NCBI GenBank assembly: GCA_965661575.1
Contig: CBFIEJ010000005.1
Coordinates: 21,220-85,219, forward strand
Direction: 5' to 3'
DNA from: UA16 sp965661575
GTDB lineage: Bacteria; Bacteroidota; Bacteroidia; Flavobacteriales_D; Sanyastnellaceae
DNA: 64,000 bases
Shown piece by piece: positions 1 to 8,298 of this stretch; positions within the stretch are counted from its first letter, which is position 1, and each line of letters opens with the position of its first letter. The position numbers and the translations under genes are program-made. Under the pieces are notes generated by a model that did no database searches, had not been told where the DNA came from, and was given only the letters and a program-made list of their open reading frames with translations.

Positions 1-87
1 ACCTTTACCGGTTCGTCTGTAGTCGAGATGCGCGCTCAAGATCGTTTTTGGATTTGCTCTGGTCAATCGGTCGTACCCGCCGAATGA
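1..87 (+). CDS. possible 3' end of an unidentified gene
   Basis: Frame 1 is open from the window edge to a TGA at 85-87, one base before the convergent stop of the lipoprotein gene at 89. The 28 residues are mixed in character and could be a normal protein C-terminus. The opposite strand is also open here, so the strand assignment is uncertain. No family is recognised. Confidence 0.25.
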   Translation, partial: TFTGSSVVEMRAQDRFWICSGQSVVPAE

Positions 88-88
88 T

Positions 89-646
89 TTAGAATTCGAT
101 GTTGCTGGTGAAGGAGCCTGTGAATCCGACGGGCAGTCCAACCAGTGTGCTGTCCACCCACTCGCGAAGAGTGAGGTTGAATTCTACAGTTTCAGGTCCT
201 CCGGACAACGCTCGATCGATGACAATTGATCCGTCTGTTGCCTTGAAATCTCGCACCCCGAAGATGTCATCGCCTTGGTTGATGATTTGCACCAAATGCT
301 CGATTTCTTCCTGTTGCACGTAATACACCTCATCGTCGAGGACATCAAAGGAAAATCTGAAGGTCAAATCGTGGGCAGGAAGATGTGCGTCTATTTCGTC
401 GGCAGTGCGCAGATCAGCTACGATGTGGTAGCTACGTGATAGTGGTTCCAGGCTGTCAGGCACCACGGCTTCAGCCATTTTTAAGTTGTAATCTGAATCA
501 TTGAATCCAATGCTTCCACACGCGCAGTCATAGACTGGGTTGATGAATTCTGGACTCTTGTAGCAACCGGTGGCTAGGCTCCATGTGATGGCAAGAGCGG
601 CAAAGGCAGCGATAGAAGCAGGGGTGGAATTGAAGATCTTCATCAT
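89..646 (-). CDS. putative lipoprotein of unknown function
   Basis: About 185 residues. The N-terminus is a lipoprotein signal peptide ending in the lipobox SLATGC, with the acylated Cys near residue 28, so the mature protein should be anchored in the inner or outer membrane. The remainder is acidic and has no motif I recognise; alternating short hydrophobic stretches in the C-terminal half suggest a beta-rich fold. I start it at the paired ATGs at 646/643, because the eight residues upstream to 670 would precede a typical signal peptide start. No Shine-Dalgarno is visible. It lies 72 bp downstream of the NamZ-like gene on the same strand and could be co-transcribed with it. Confidence 0.7.
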   Translation of the reverse strand: MMKIFNSTPASIAAFAALAITWSLATGCYKSPEFINPVYDCACGSIGFNDSDYNLKMAEAVVPDSLEPLSRSYHIVADLRTADEIDAHLPAHDLTFRFSFDVLDDEVYYVQQEEIEHLVQIINQGDDIFGVRDFKATDGSIVIDRALSGGPETVEFNLTLREWVDSTLVGLPVGFTGSFTSNIEF

Positions 647-718
647 GGTTTCGATTGTTGCTCGCGGCAAGATACGTGGTTCATTACAGATATGAAGGGT
701 TCAAGGCGATTTGGCGCG

Positions 719-2020
719 CTAATTTCTGATCAAGGGGTAGATCAAGTAGGCTTTTCGGCGGGCGTTGAACTCGATCAACTCATCGATCCATAGCTCAGTC
801 ATGTCGGTTGGCCATTCTTCTTCTTTCAGGGCTTCTCCCATGGCTTGATTTCCGGTCAGTTTCGCCATGAATGTTGGCGAGGAAACGAATGCTTGAGGCG
901 CTTCAGCGGGCCAGTTTTTGTTGCATTCCCAAACAAGTTTCCAGTCAAATCCACAGGGTGATTCGGTCCATTGCTTTCCTAGTTCTCTCAGGTCTCGCCC
1001 CCGGCAGGTGATGTCTTGGTTCTTAGGCTGAGGTGCAGCCCCGGGGGTCTTGCGGGGTGTAAACGTGAAATCCCCCTCTTGAACTTCAGGCAGGCCGATG
1101 CACTGAAAAGGCAATTCAGTGCCGCGTCCGATGCTCGTCACTGTTGGCTCCAGTGGGCAAAGGCTCGGGTAAAGCGCGATCGCTTGCGCGTTGGGCAAGT
1201 TAGGGCTTGGGGCGATGGTCGGGTACCAGCGGTCGCTGTGTGCGTAGCCTTCGCAAGGAATCACGATCAAATTGCACTGAATGCCGTCAGCAAGCCAACC
1301 TTCACCATTGATCATTTGTGCTATTTCACCCAGGGTCATTCCGTGCAAAACTGGCACAGGGAGCATTCCCACAAATGATTTCCACTTCGGATCGAGTATG
1401 GGACCTGCCATTTGATGTCCATGCGGATTGGGTCGATCCAGTACAACCACAACCTGGCCATTTTCAGCGGCAGCTTCCATGACCAAAAATAAGCTGCTCA
1501 GATATGTGTAAAATCGAGCGCCAACATCTTGGATGTCAAATAGGATCATTCGAACGTCTGAGAGTGACTGCGCAGTGGGCTTCTTGTGCGCGCCATGGAG
1601 ACTGAGAATGGGCAGTCCAGTCTTTGCGTCGATGGCGTCGTCAAAGTTCGCGCCGTTGTGGAGATTGCCGCGAAACCCGTGCTCCGGCGCGAACACCTTT
1701 TTGACGTCAAAGCCGAGCGCCAATAACGTGTCAATCAGATGAGTTTTTGGGCCCTCAACGCCTTCTCCGACCACAGACGTTGCGTTGGCAACCACCGCAA
1801 TGGGCGCACGGCTGCAGGATTCGTATATGTCACGGATGTTTTCATTTCCCAGCCGCACGCGCAGGGGAGGGACGCTTCGGATTGTCGTGTGCAATACCCC
1901 GTGCAGGGTGTCGATCGTCAATTCTTTGGCGTCGAATCCCACGGGTTCTTGCCCCCAAGAAACGGATCCACTAAACAATGACATCACTACGATGAAGGAT
2001 AATCGCTGCAGAAACTTCAT
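719..2020 (-). CDS. DUF1343 / NamZ-like exo-beta-N-acetylmuramidase
   Basis: A 433-residue exported protein with a signal peptide ending near SWGQ (about residue 24). The body matches the DUF1343 family, whose characterised member NamZ of Bacillus subtilis removes terminal MurNAc from peptidoglycan fragments. Visible family hallmarks are the FAPEHGFRG segment, LFDIQDVGARFYTY, and PSPNLPN in the C-terminal half. Predicted role: periplasmic peptidoglycan turnover or MurNAc recycling. The ATG at 2020 has a TACTTTAG box (2025-2032 on the complementary strand) only 4 nt upstream. It is divergent from the permease gene at 2072. Family assignment is firm; the substrate is inferred. Confidence 0.85.
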   Translation of the reverse strand: MKFLQRLSFIVVMSLFSGSVSWGQEPVGFDAKELTIDTLHGVLHTTIRSVPPLRVRLGNENIRDIYESCSRAPIAVVANATSVVGEGVEGPKTHLIDTLLALGFDVKKVFAPEHGFRGNLHNGANFDDAIDAKTGLPILSLHGAHKKPTAQSLSDVRMILFDIQDVGARFYTYLSSLFLVMEAAAENGQVVVVLDRPNPHGHQMAGPILDPKWKSFVGMLPVPVLHGMTLGEIAQMINGEGWLADGIQCNLIVIPCEGYAHSDRWYPTIAPSPNLPNAQAIALYPSLCPLEPTVTSIGRGTELPFQCIGLPEVQEGDFTFTPRKTPGAAPQPKNQDITCRGRDLRELGKQWTESPCGFDWKLVWECNKNWPAEAPQAFVSSPTFMAKLTGNQAMGEALKEEEWPTDMTELWIDELIEFNARRKAYLIYPLIRN

Positions 2021-2024
2021 GCGT

Positions 2025-2032
2025 CTAAAGTA
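2025..2032 (-). promoter_or_regulatory. putative -7 box of the NamZ-like gene
   Basis: Read on the minus strand this is TACTTTAG, one mismatch from the Bacteroidetes -7 consensus TAnnTTTG, with four bases between it and the ATG at 2020. No clear -33 element is visible. Confidence 0.4.
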
Positions 2033-2071
2033 GCGACGTAATTTGGCGTCTGTGAAATTCCAACATCATTT

Positions 2072-3571
2072 ATGACCGAACGATTCTCCTTACCACGCCG
2101 CATCGCCAAGCGCCTTGCTGGGAGCCACTCGCAATCGACTTGGTCAAAGCCGGTTGTTCAGATTGCAACAGCAGGCGTTACGATTGGGATTGCCTTGATT
2201 GTCATTGCGACTTCAATTGTTCACGGATTTCAAAGCGAGGTGAAGGATTTGGTGGTTGGGTTTGGTTCAGATATTCAGGTGCTCAATGGCGATTGGAGAG
2301 ATCAAAAAATCACACGATCAGAGAAAATTGAGGGCGATTTGATTGCACTTTCAGACGTGCAAAGTGTGCATCCTTTTTACACCTCTCCGGGCATAGTAGA
2401 GTCAAAATCTGGTTTGAAGGGCGTGGTGCTCAAGGGCATGAGCCAAGAAACCTCGAATGGCATGATTGAGAAATTTCTGCTCCAAGGACGGTTGCCTCGC
2501 TTCGATGGAAAGGATACAGCGATTCTTTCTTTGGAGCTCGCTCGAAGGTTGGAGTTGGAATTGCACGATCAATTGACCATTTATTTGATTGGTGGCCCTA
2601 ACGGTATTCGACCACGCACCATGGTGCTCGGAGGAATTTATCGCACTGGTCTGATCGAGTACGACGAAGAATTCATGTTTGTGCCGGCACAAGCCATTCA
2701 ATCAACGGCAGGATGGGGAATGGATTTGCAGTTGATTCTGAACGAAAAAACAGTGGAAGCAAGGGCTTTTGGTGGCAATCGAAGCCCGAAAGTCAATTGG
2801 AAAGAAGTGCATTCCGATGGCAGGATTTCACCGCTCAGCTGGGGAAGTAAAGGAGTACACTCATTGTCGGAAGTGCAGGCGAATAGCGTTATGTCCATAG
2901 CGGAATCAAGAGATTTGGACTTGAATGTTCTGCCCGATACGGCTTGGCTCTCACGCGTGAATGGAGAATGGAAGGTTGAGCCTACAGGATCAGGATGGGA
3001 CAGGGCAGCCAGTGGCTATGAGGTTTACTTGGAGGAGGATGCTGATTTGTGGACATCAGAAGCGGAGGTCTACGCAAGCTTGCCTCTAGGGCTCGTGACA
3101 GAGACAGTCACGCAGCAGGCGCCTGAGATGTTTACGTGGCTCGGGATGCTCGATTTGAATGTGGAAATCATCATTGGTCTCATGGTGCTGATTTCAATCA
3201 TCAACATGACCTCTGCCTTACTGATACTCATACTTGAACGACGGCCGATGATCGGAATGCTCAAGGCGCTGGGCATGTCCGACGGCCAAGTTCTCCGTGT
3301 TTTCCTCTGGCAAGCCGCACGAATTCTGGGCAAGGGCTTCTGGATGGGCAATGTCGTGGGACTCTCTATTGTTTACTTGCAAAAAGTCACAGGTTGGGTC
3401 GGTCTGAATCCTGAGGCCTATTACCTCAGTGAAGTCCCTGTGAGGTTGAATGCTGGATTTTTGGTTGCAATCGAGGTCTTGATTTTTATTCTTTGCGTAA
3501 CAATGATGTTTTTCCCAGCCTTGGCATCGACGCGAATTCGTCCAGCAGATGCCCTTCGTGCGAATCGGTGA
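2072..3571 (+). CDS. LolC/LolE-type ABC transporter permease (FtsX/MacB fold)
   Basis: A 499-residue inner-membrane protein with the layout of lipoprotein-releasing permeases. One transmembrane helix lies near residues 25-50, followed by a large periplasmic domain and then three helices near the C-terminus (around 365-390, 410-440 and 455-485). The sequence around ERRPMIGMLKALGM is the cytoplasmic coupling segment typical of FtsX-like permeases. Role by family: moving lipoproteins, or a related envelope substrate, away from the inner membrane with an ATPase encoded elsewhere. It is longer than the usual ~400-410 residues because of extra periplasmic sequence around residues 230-330. No ATPase gene lies beside it. 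Confidence 0.82.
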   Translation: MTERFSLPRRIAKRLAGSHSQSTWSKPVVQIATAGVTIGIALIVIATSIVHGFQSEVKDLVVGFGSDIQVLNGDWRDQKITRSEKIEGDLIALSDVQSVHPFYTSPGIVESKSGLKGVVLKGMSQETSNGMIEKFLLQGRLPRFDGKDTAILSLELARRLELELHDQLTIYLIGGPNGIRPRTMVLGGIYRTGLIEYDEEFMFVPAQAIQSTAGWGMDLQLILNEKTVEARAFGGNRSPKVNWKEVHSDGRISPLSWGSKGVHSLSEVQANSVMSIAESRDLDLNVLPDTAWLSRVNGEWKVEPTGSGWDRAASGYEVYLEEDADLWTSEAEVYASLPLGLVTETVTQQAPEMFTWLGMLDLNVEIIIGLMVLISIINMTSALLILILERRPMIGMLKALGMSDGQVLRVFLWQAARILGKGFWMGNVVGLSIVYLQKVTGWVGLNPEAYYLSEVPVRLNAGFLVAIEVLIFILCVTMMFFPALASTRIRPADALRANR

Positions 3572-3638
3572 TGTTGAGCGATTGAATCAAATTGAAATGA
3601 TTCAGTTTTTTTCCCATTTCCAAGACCCCTTCGGTCGT

Positions 3639-3646
3639 TACCTTTG
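3639..3646 (+). promoter_or_regulatory. -7 promoter box of cysteine synthase gene
   Basis: TACCTTTG is an exact match to TAnnTTTG and lies 5 nt before the ATG at 3652. A TTTC at 3617-3620 is a weak -33 candidate with an 18 bp spacer. The predicted transcript starts at or next to the start codon. Confidence 0.6.
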
Positions 3647-3651
3647 CCCAT

Positions 3652-4641
3652 ATGCAAGTAGCTAAAAACGTTCATCAGAACATCTTGACCACCATCGGCA
3701 ACACGCCCATGATCAGGATGCAGAACATGACCCAGGATTTTCCGTGCCCGGTTTTCGCAAAGGTGGAATACTTCAATCCAGGCCACAGTGTAAAGGATCG
3801 GATGGCTCTTCGAATGATTGAAGATGCAGAAAAAAATGGGGATTTGAAGCCCGGGGGAACGGTGATTGAGTGCACCAGCGGTAACACAGGCATGGGGCTT
3901 GCCCTGGCCTGTTCTGTGAAGGGGTACAAGTTGATTTGCACCATGAGTGATAAGCAGTCCAAAGAGAAGATTGATATCCTGAGAGCCATGGGTGCGGAAG
4001 TTCACGTGTGCCCGACCAATGTGGAAGCGGATCATCCGGATAGTTATTACAGCGTCGCCAAGCGATGCAACGAGGCAGATCCCAATAGCTTTTGGTGCAA
4101 CCAATACGATAATAAATCGAACCAAGAGGCGCATTATGCGTCCACGGGACCGGAAATTTGGGAGCAGACCGAGGGCCGAGTGACGCACTTTGTCGTTGGA
4201 GTCGGCACGGGTGGAACAATCAGTGGCACCGGACGATTTTTGAAAGAGCAAAACCCAGACGTCCAGATCTGGGGCATCGACTCATACGGCAGCGTGCTCA
4301 AAAAGTACCATGAGACCGGTGAGTTCGACGAATCAGAAATTTACCCTTACATCACGGAGGGCGTAGGCGAAGACATTTTGCCAGCCAACGTCAACTTTGA
4401 TGTGATTGACCACTTCGAGAAGGTTACCGACAAAGACGGTGCATTGACGGCCCGCGAAATGGCCCGAAAAGAAGGGTTGTTTCTGGGATATAGCTGTGGC
4501 AGCACTTTTCAAGGACTCCGACAGCTGAAGGAGCGTCTGAAGCCATCGGACGTCGTTGTTTGCCTATTCCATGATCACGGTTCTCGTTACGTTGGGAAAG
4601 TGTACAACGACGAATGGATGAAAAGCCACGGGTGGCTCTGA
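3652..4641 (+). CDS. cysK: PLP-dependent cysteine synthase
   Basis: A 329-residue fold-type II PLP enzyme of the O-acetylserine sulfhydrylase / cystathionine beta-synthase group, expected to make cysteine from O-acetylserine and sulfide in the cytoplasm. Visible motifs are SVKDRMA with the PLP-binding lysine (around residue 45), the substrate loop TSGNTGMGLA, the glycine-rich phosphate loop GVGTGGTISGTG, and YSCGST near the end. The C-terminus resembles the catalytic core of CBS-like cysteine synthases common in Bacteroidetes, so CysM or CBS-like specificity cannot be excluded. It is convergent with rocD, leaving 27 bp between stops. Confidence 0.92.
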   Translation: MQVAKNVHQNILTTIGNTPMIRMQNMTQDFPCPVFAKVEYFNPGHSVKDRMALRMIEDAEKNGDLKPGGTVIECTSGNTGMGLALACSVKGYKLICTMSDKQSKEKIDILRAMGAEVHVCPTNVEADHPDSYYSVAKRCNEADPNSFWCNQYDNKSNQEAHYASTGPEIWEQTEGRVTHFVVGVGTGGTISGTGRFLKEQNPDVQIWGIDSYGSVLKKYHETGEFDESEIYPYITEGVGEDILPANVNFDVIDHFEKVTDKDGALTAREMARKEGLFLGYSCGSTFQGLRQLKERLKPSDVVVCLFHDHGSRYVGKVYNDEWMKSHGWL

Positions 4642-4668
4642 TTTCAGGGATGTCCCTGTAAATTTCAC

Positions 4669-5946
4669 TTACTTCTTGAAGTCCAACACCGTTGAACGGA
4701 TGATGGCGATGCATGCGGTGAGTTCTTCCTCCGTAATGACGAGAGGTGGGGCAAAACGAATGATGTTTCCGTGCGTTGGTTTTGCCAGCAACCCGTTGTT
4801 TTTCAGAGCGACGCACAAATCCCAGGCCGTGGAACTCTCTGGGGTGTCGTTGATGATGACGGCGTTGAGCAATCCTTTTCCTCGCACACTCACAATGAGC
4901 GGACTCTCATCAGCAAGCTGGCTCATCGCAATGCGAAATTGATCTCCGAGCCTTCGCGCATTTTGAGCCAATTGCTCTTCAACCACCACCTGCAATGCTG
5001 CGATTCCTACTTCGGCTGCAACGGGATTTCCTCCGAAGGTCGAGCCATGTTGTCCGGGCTGAATGACATTCATGATATGATTGTCCGCCAATACTGCAGA
5101 AACCGGGTATGCGCCTCCCGAAAGTGCTTTTCCCAGGATGAGAATGTCTGCCTTGGAATACGTGGATTGGCGCTCGCAGTGACCAGCGCACGAGCAGTTT
5201 CCGCAGGTTGCGAGGAGCGATCCTGTTCTTGCAATGCCAGTCTGGACTTCATCTGCGATGAATAATGCACCGGCTGCTTTGCACAGGGCGTGAGCTCCGC
5301 GAATGAATGATTCATCGGGTGTGTAAACACCGGCTTCACCTTGGATGGGCTCCACCAAGAATCCAGCGACATTGGGGTCCTTCAATGCAGCTTCCAAAGC
5401 GTCTAGGTCATTGTATGGAATCACTTCGAACCCAGGCGTGTAAGGACCAAATCCACCTGTCGCATCGCTGTCTGTGCTGAAGCTTACGATTGTTGTAGTT
5501 CGGCCATGAAAATTGCCTTCGCACGTGATGATTTTGGCTTGTCCTGAAGGGACACCTTTGACGTCGTACGCCCACTTGCGCGCAATTTTTATCGCTGTTT
5601 CAACTGCTTCTGCACCCGTATTCATGGGGAGAACCTTCTCGTAACTGAAGTAGGAAGTCACAAACTCTTCATACTTGCCCAAATTGCTGTTGAAGAAGGC
5701 CCGAGAGGTTAAAGTGAGTTTTTCTGCCTGCTGTGTCATGGCACCCACAATTTTGGGGTGGCAGTGCCCTTGGTTTACAGCGGAATATGCACTGAGGAAA
5801 TCGAAATAACGGATGCCTTCGATGTCCCATACGTAAACGCCCTCGCCTCGATCAAGTACGACTGGTAACGGGTGATAATTATGAGCTCCATGCGCATTTT
5901 CAAGTGCCATGGCTTCGGCAGAAGTCTTCGGTGTTTTCAATTCCAT
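4669..5946 (-). CDS. rocD: ornithine--oxo-acid aminotransferase with a Cys-rich insertion
   Basis: 425 residues; transfers the delta-amino group of ornithine to 2-oxoglutarate, giving glutamate semialdehyde (arginine/proline metabolism). Class III aminotransferase motifs are clear: NTGAEAVETAIK, the PLP-stacking region around CEGNFHGRT, the DEVQTG active site and LGKALSGG, with the Schiff-base lysine at about residue 273. Just before that lysine sits an insertion of about 15 residues containing four Cys and one His (about residues 248-257), which the textbook enzyme lacks. I start at the ATG at 5946, since the family begins just before this point and a TATCTTTG box lies 4 nt upstream; 28 further in-frame residues upstream are not protein-like. 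Confidence 0.93.
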   Translation of the reverse strand: MELKTPKTSAEAMALENAHGAHNYHPLPVVLDRGEGVYVWDIEGIRYFDFLSAYSAVNQGHCHPKIVGAMTQQAEKLTLTSRAFFNSNLGKYEEFVTSYFSYEKVLPMNTGAEAVETAIKIARKWAYDVKGVPSGQAKIITCEGNFHGRTTTIVSFSTDSDATGGFGPYTPGFEVIPYNDLDALEAALKDPNVAGFLVEPIQGEAGVYTPDESFIRGAHALCKAAGALFIADEVQTGIARTGSLLATCGNCSCAGHCERQSTYSKADILILGKALSGGAYPVSAVLADNHIMNVIQPGQHGSTFGGNPVAAEVGIAALQVVVEEQLAQNARRLGDQFRIAMSQLADESPLIVSVRGKGLLNAVIINDTPESSTAWDLCVALKNNGLLAKPTHGNIIRFAPPLVITEEELTACIAIIRSTVLDFKK

Positions 5947-5950
5947 GGTG

Positions 5951-5958
5951 CAAAGATA
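5951..5958 (-). promoter_or_regulatory. -7 promoter box of rocD
   Basis: On the minus strand this reads TATCTTTG, an exact TAnnTTTG match, 4 nt before the rocD ATG at 5946. No convincing -33 box was found. Confidence 0.55.
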
Positions 5959-5974
5959 ACGTGTTCCGAAAGGT

Positions 5975-6166
5975 TTATTCAGACGGGATGATGGCCCAGG
6001 CGATGACATACGCCCAAAATCCAACGCCATAAAAAAGACAGAGTCCCACGGCCAAAATCCGGAGTGTAGAAATCTCTAGCCCGTAAAATTTACTGAAGGC
6101 ACTGACTACGCCTCCAATGATCCGATGGTCTTTCGGTCGGCGTAATTGTTGGTTTGATGATTCCAT
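5975..6166 (-). CDS. PspC-domain membrane protein
   Basis: A 63-residue protein from the ATG at 6166. It contains a single PspC domain: the segment RIIGGVVSAFSKFYGL followed by a transmembrane helix (FWAYVIAWAIIPSE at the end). PspC proteins sit in the inner membrane and in some bacteria take part in envelope stress responses; the role of this single-domain version is unknown. Twelve upstream in-frame residues to 6202 would overlap the ndk promoter and are unlikely to be translated. It is divergent from ndk with 53 bp between starts, and its own TATTTTCA box (6171-6178, minus strand) lies 4 nt before the ATG. Confidence 0.8.
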   Translation of the reverse strand: MESSNQQLRRPKDHRIIGGVVSAFSKFYGLEISTLRILAVGLCLFYGVGFWAYVIAWAIIPSE

Positions 6167-6169
6167 GCC

Positions 6170-6199
6170 TTGAAAATACACATTTGAGGTGTATTTTTG
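6170..6199 (+). promoter_or_regulatory. ndk promoter overlapping a 9-bp inverted repeat
   Basis: TTG (6170-6172), a 19 bp spacer and TATTTTTG (6192-6199) together match the Bacteroidetes sigma-A consensus. The predicted start is near 6203, giving a leader of under 20 nt before the ndk ATG at 6220. A perfect inverted repeat (6173-6181 and 6189-6197, seven-base gap) overlaps the box and the facing TATTTTCA box of the PspC gene, so the two promoters share sequence. Confidence 0.7.
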
Positions 6200-6219
6200 C
6201 ACCCCAAAACAAAACAGCC

Positions 6220-6639
6220 ATGGCTACCAACCGCACTTTCACCATGATCAAGCCCGACGCAACTGGCGCTGGTCACACAGGTAAAATCATTGACCGCATC
6301 ATTGATGCTGGATTCTCCATCAAAGCGATGAAGTGGACGCAACTGTCCCTCGCAGACGCCCAAGCTTTTTATGCAGTGCATGCTGAGCGTCCATTTTATG
6401 GAGAATTGACAGAATACATGTCGAGCGCGCCAATCGTCGCAGCGATTCTTGAGAAGGACAATGCTGTTGCAGATTTCCGCACCTTGATTGGAGCGACAAA
6501 TCCTGCAGAGGCGGCTCCTGGAACCATCCGAGCGGAATTTGCAGAGAGCATCGCTGCCAATGCAGTACACGGATCAGATAGCGACGAAAATGCTGCTATC
6601 GAAGGCTCTTTCTACTTCAGCGCACGTGAAATGAGCTGA
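6220..6639 (+). CDS. ndk: nucleoside diphosphate kinase
   Basis: 139 residues, the normal length. Transfers the gamma phosphate of ATP to NDPs through a phosphohistidine, balancing cytoplasmic (d)NTP pools. The N-terminal MATNRTFTMIKPDA is diagnostic, and the active-site histidine lies in the conserved NAVHGSDS segment (about residue 115). The start is fixed by MATNRTF homology at 6220. It is transcribed alone, from the promoter at 6170-6199 to the hairpin terminator at 6656-6688. Confidence 0.97.
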   Translation: MATNRTFTMIKPDATGAGHTGKIIDRIIDAGFSIKAMKWTQLSLADAQAFYAVHAERPFYGELTEYMSSAPIVAAILEKDNAVADFRTLIGATNPAEAAPGTIRAEFAESIAANAVHGSDSDENAAIEGSFYFSAREMS

Positions 6640-6655
6640 ACGATTTTGAAATTGA

Positions 6656-6688
6656 ATAAAAAAGCCATCCTCTCGGGATGGCTTTTTT
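6656..6688 (+). terminator. rho-independent terminator after ndk
   Basis: The arms AAAAGCCATCC and GGATGGCTTTT flank a short TCTCG loop, with an A-run before and a T-run after. It lies 17 bp past the ndk stop. The A-run would also allow it to stop leftward transcripts of the convergent helicase gene, which ends at 6718. Confidence 0.85.
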
Positions 6689-6717
6689 TGTGCTCGAAAA
6701 GTTGATCGATTTCGCAC

Positions 6718-8169
6718 TTAATCCTTGAAAAAAGCATCGGCGAAGTTGAGCAAGACCAATTCTTTTTGGGCCCTTGTGAAAGCGGTGTACAACCATCGCA
6801 TCCACTCGAGGTCAATCGAATCTTCGGTCAAGTATCCCGGATCAATGAGCACCATAGGCCATTGGCCACCTTGTGCTTTGTGACAGGTCATGGACCATCC
6901 AAATTTGACTTGCAACGCTTGAAAACAGGGGTCTGCTTTGACCGCCTTCCGGATGGCTGTTTTCGATCCGAGGTGCACGTAATCCAAGCCAATGGCTTCT
7001 TCCAGTGCTTGGGTTTGGGCGTAGGGAATTTGTGGCAAGTCGGACTCGAGGATACTGAGATTGATGCAAACCTCGAATACAGGTGACTCAGGAGCATCGG
7101 CAAATTTGACTTCCACTTCTGCAAATGAGATGCCATATCGCTCAAATCGCTTGATGACTTTCGTGACTTCGAGTCCGTCACCATTGGCGAGGAGGGTTGT
7201 TTGAATGTTCTCCACTTGGGCGAGCCAGTGATAGTTGTTTCGCACAACCATGAGCCTGTCGCCTGCTTCCAACGATTCTTCCCTCCACAAGATTCGATGC
7301 CGAATTTGTTGATTGAATTGTTGCGCTCGTTTATTCGACCGTGTGATGAGAGCCACCTGGTCTTCACCGTATATGTGAAAAGCATCTTCCAAAATCTCTT
7401 GCAACTCGTTGCCGTTGATCCGTTTGATGTCGCCAAATGATTGCGTTTCGAACGAGGGCCATGCGTCGTTTTTACTTTCTAAATCGAGCCTGAGATTGTG
7501 GGCGTTGAATAGAATTCCACTATCCATTTCTTGGCGCACAACGTCCGTGAGGCGAATGGTGGCCACGGTTAGGCCGAACGCAGCGCGCATTTTGGCTTCA
7601 TTCAATGCGGGACTTTCTTGTTCTCCAACGGGGGGTAGCTGAGCGTCGTCTCCCACGAGGATGAGCCGACACCCCGGGCCGGAAAAGACATACTCCATGA
7701 GATCGTCAAGCAAGCTTCGGAAGTTCATGGTGCCTCCCGTGGACCGTCCGCCACCTTCGCCGATCATGGATGCTTCGTCTACGATAAAGACTGTGTTTTC
7801 GAGGTTGTTCGGCGCAACGCCAAACGCGGGCATTCCATCGTTGCTTTTTCGGCTTCTGTATATGCGCCGGTGAATTGTAGAGGCTCCAATTCCTGCATAG
7901 GATTGCATCACTTTAGCTGCCCGTCCCGTTGGAGCGAGGAGGACCGGGCGCTGTCCGAGATCGCGAAGGGTTTGCACCATGGCGCCAACGCTTGTGGTTT
8001 TTCCTGTTCCTGCATACCCTCGTACCATCAATGTGCAACGCGGTTGTGTGCTGTACACAAATCGGCTAACGGCATGCATGAGGGTCCCTTGGCCTTCGGT
8101 CGGATGGTGCGGAAAATGTTGCGCCATTCGATCGACAAATTGTTCAATTTGTTGCGAGCCTGTGATCAT
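6718..8169 (-). CDS. SF1B helicase, RecD2/Dda-like ATPase
   Basis: About 483 residues. Walker A is VRGYAGTGKTTS near the N-terminus and Walker B is FIVDEASMI. The motif GDDAQLPPVGE and the C-terminal LYTAFTRAQKELVL identify a superfamily 1B 5'-3' DNA helicase of the RecD2/Dda kind. It lacks the N-terminal RecBC-binding region of RecD, so a solo repair or replication helicase is likely. I choose the ATG at 8169: a TACCTTCG box lies 5 nt upstream, and the extra 24 residues from a GTG at 8241 do not look like this family. It is divergent from the gene at 8299. Confidence 0.87.
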   Translation of the reverse strand: MITGSQQIEQFVDRMAQHFPHHPTEGQGTLMHAVSRFVYSTQPRCTLMVRGYAGTGKTTSVGAMVQTLRDLGQRPVLLAPTGRAAKVMQSYAGIGASTIHRRIYRSRKSNDGMPAFGVAPNNLENTVFIVDEASMIGEGGGRSTGGTMNFRSLLDDLMEYVFSGPGCRLILVGDDAQLPPVGEQESPALNEAKMRAAFGLTVATIRLTDVVRQEMDSGILFNAHNLRLDLESKNDAWPSFETQSFGDIKRINGNELQEILEDAFHIYGEDQVALITRSNKRAQQFNQQIRHRILWREESLEAGDRLMVVRNNYHWLAQVENIQTTLLANGDGLEVTKVIKRFERYGISFAEVEVKFADAPESPVFEVCINLSILESDLPQIPYAQTQALEEAIGLDYVHLGSKTAIRKAVKADPCFQALQVKFGWSMTCHKAQGGQWPMVLIDPGYLTEDSIDLEWMRWLYTAFTRAQKELVLLNFADAFFKD

Positions 8170-8174
8170 GGGTA

Positions 8175-8182
8175 CGAAGGTA
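8175..8182 (-). promoter_or_regulatory. -7 promoter box of the helicase gene
   Basis: On the minus strand this reads TACCTTCG (consensus TAnnTTTG with one change), 5 nt before the ATG at 8169. It supports that start over the upstream GTG at 8241. Confidence 0.45.
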
Positions 8183-8298
8183 AGAGGCCAAACTTGGGGA
8201 TTTCGAAAAACTTGAACGCTCGTCGTATTTGTGGTACTCACTATGTGTCGTAGATTCGCATTCGACTAAATGCGGCAACGCTCCCTGATTCGATTCCA

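Noticed and set aside
3421..4251. 276-codon open frame on the minus strand opposite cysteine synthase
   Set aside because: It is the shadow of a strongly conserved enzyme; its translation has no family resemblance or signal.
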